A DNA stretch of 43,630 nt from Bacteroidales bacterium. Lineage in GTDB: Bacteria > Bacteroidota > Bacteroidia > Bacteroidales > UBA12077. The stretch's first letter is position 1; the number at the start of each line of letters is the position of its first letter. The stretch is from contig JAUWQL010000011.1 of assembly GCA_030611105.1 (NCBI GenBank), positions 1-43,630 on the forward strand, given 5' to 3'. This document shows, piece by piece, positions 43,533-43,630 of the stretch. Position numbers and translations under genes: made by a program. The notes under the pieces were generated by a model. That model made no database searches. It saw nothing but the letters and a program-made list of their open reading frames with translations, and had not been told where the DNA came from.

Positions 43533-43630
43533 TTGTTAGTGTAGAATATTAAATAAAACTTTAGAAAATTTTAATAATAGACCCAATTAATAAACTAAAA
43601 TAATTACACTTTAGGTGCTTAGCGCCTGCC

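Noticed and set aside
43533-43630. Start of another repeat or gene at the right edge
   Set aside because: The last bases (AGGTGCTTAGCGCCT) form a small imperfect hairpin, but too little sequence is left to classify it.

Overview
The window is chromosomal DNA from an AT-rich member of the Bacteroidota, most likely the Bacteroidia. The evidence is a SusC/SusD/SusE/SusF-type starch locus, a subtilase ending in a type IX secretion sorting domain, fused RibBA, many surface-type lipoproteins, and repeated -7 boxes of the Bacteroidota form TAnnTTTG instead of Shine-Dalgarno sites. It reads as ordinary chromosome with small-scale mobile DNA in the gaps. No phage, plasmid, large insertion sequence or CRISPR array is visible.

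Layout. 1-8348 (minus strand): a TPR protein running off the left edge, xseA, a secreted S8 peptidase, mnmA and a MORN-variant protein, the last four tightly packed as one probable operon, then dnaK. 8696-16539 (plus strand): panB, an RluA-type pseudouridine synthase, a 264-bp MITE-like inverted-repeat element, a membrane LytTR regulator, a nitronate-monooxygenase-like enzyme, a cold-shock protein, an M3 peptidase lipoprotein and ilvE. 16611-22402: a signalling cluster. A minus-strand operon encodes a receiver-SpoIIE phosphatase, a TPR-transmembrane-SpoIIE phosphatase, a SiaB-like kinase and a SiaC-like phosphoprotein. Divergent from it is a class III adenylate cyclase with a pseudo-receiver and a PAS domain. 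22614-31799: cdd, a GH73/LysM lipoprotein, fmt, a DUF4405 membrane protein, ribBA, two glycosyltransferases, an LptF/G permease and a START-like protein.

31926-32473 is a compact, unusual tRNA region. It holds a broken tRNA carrying a GC-rich palindrome insertion, an intact tRNA-Met(CAT), a small GIY-YIG nuclease gene, and then a 3' tRNA fragment whose last 31 bases repeat the end of the intact tRNA exactly. The nuclease gene takes its stop codon from tRNA-like sequence. This looks like a very small mobile element at a tRNA gene.

32508-43532 is an alpha-glucan utilisation locus: a LacI-family regulator, divergent susC, susD, susE and a susF-like gene, and a GH13 alpha-amylase lipoprotein. 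A perfect LacI-type palindrome lies in the regulator-susC gap. Three of the four junctions inside the operon carry long perfect hairpins without U-tracts.

Best candidates for new biology: (1) the tRNA/GIY-YIG unit; (2) a Sia-type phosphatase/kinase/phosphoprotein switch next to an adenylate cyclase, where Pseudomonas has the diguanylate cyclase SiaD; (3) the intercistronic hairpins of the sus operon; (4) the MITE-like element and the mobile GC-rich palindromes.
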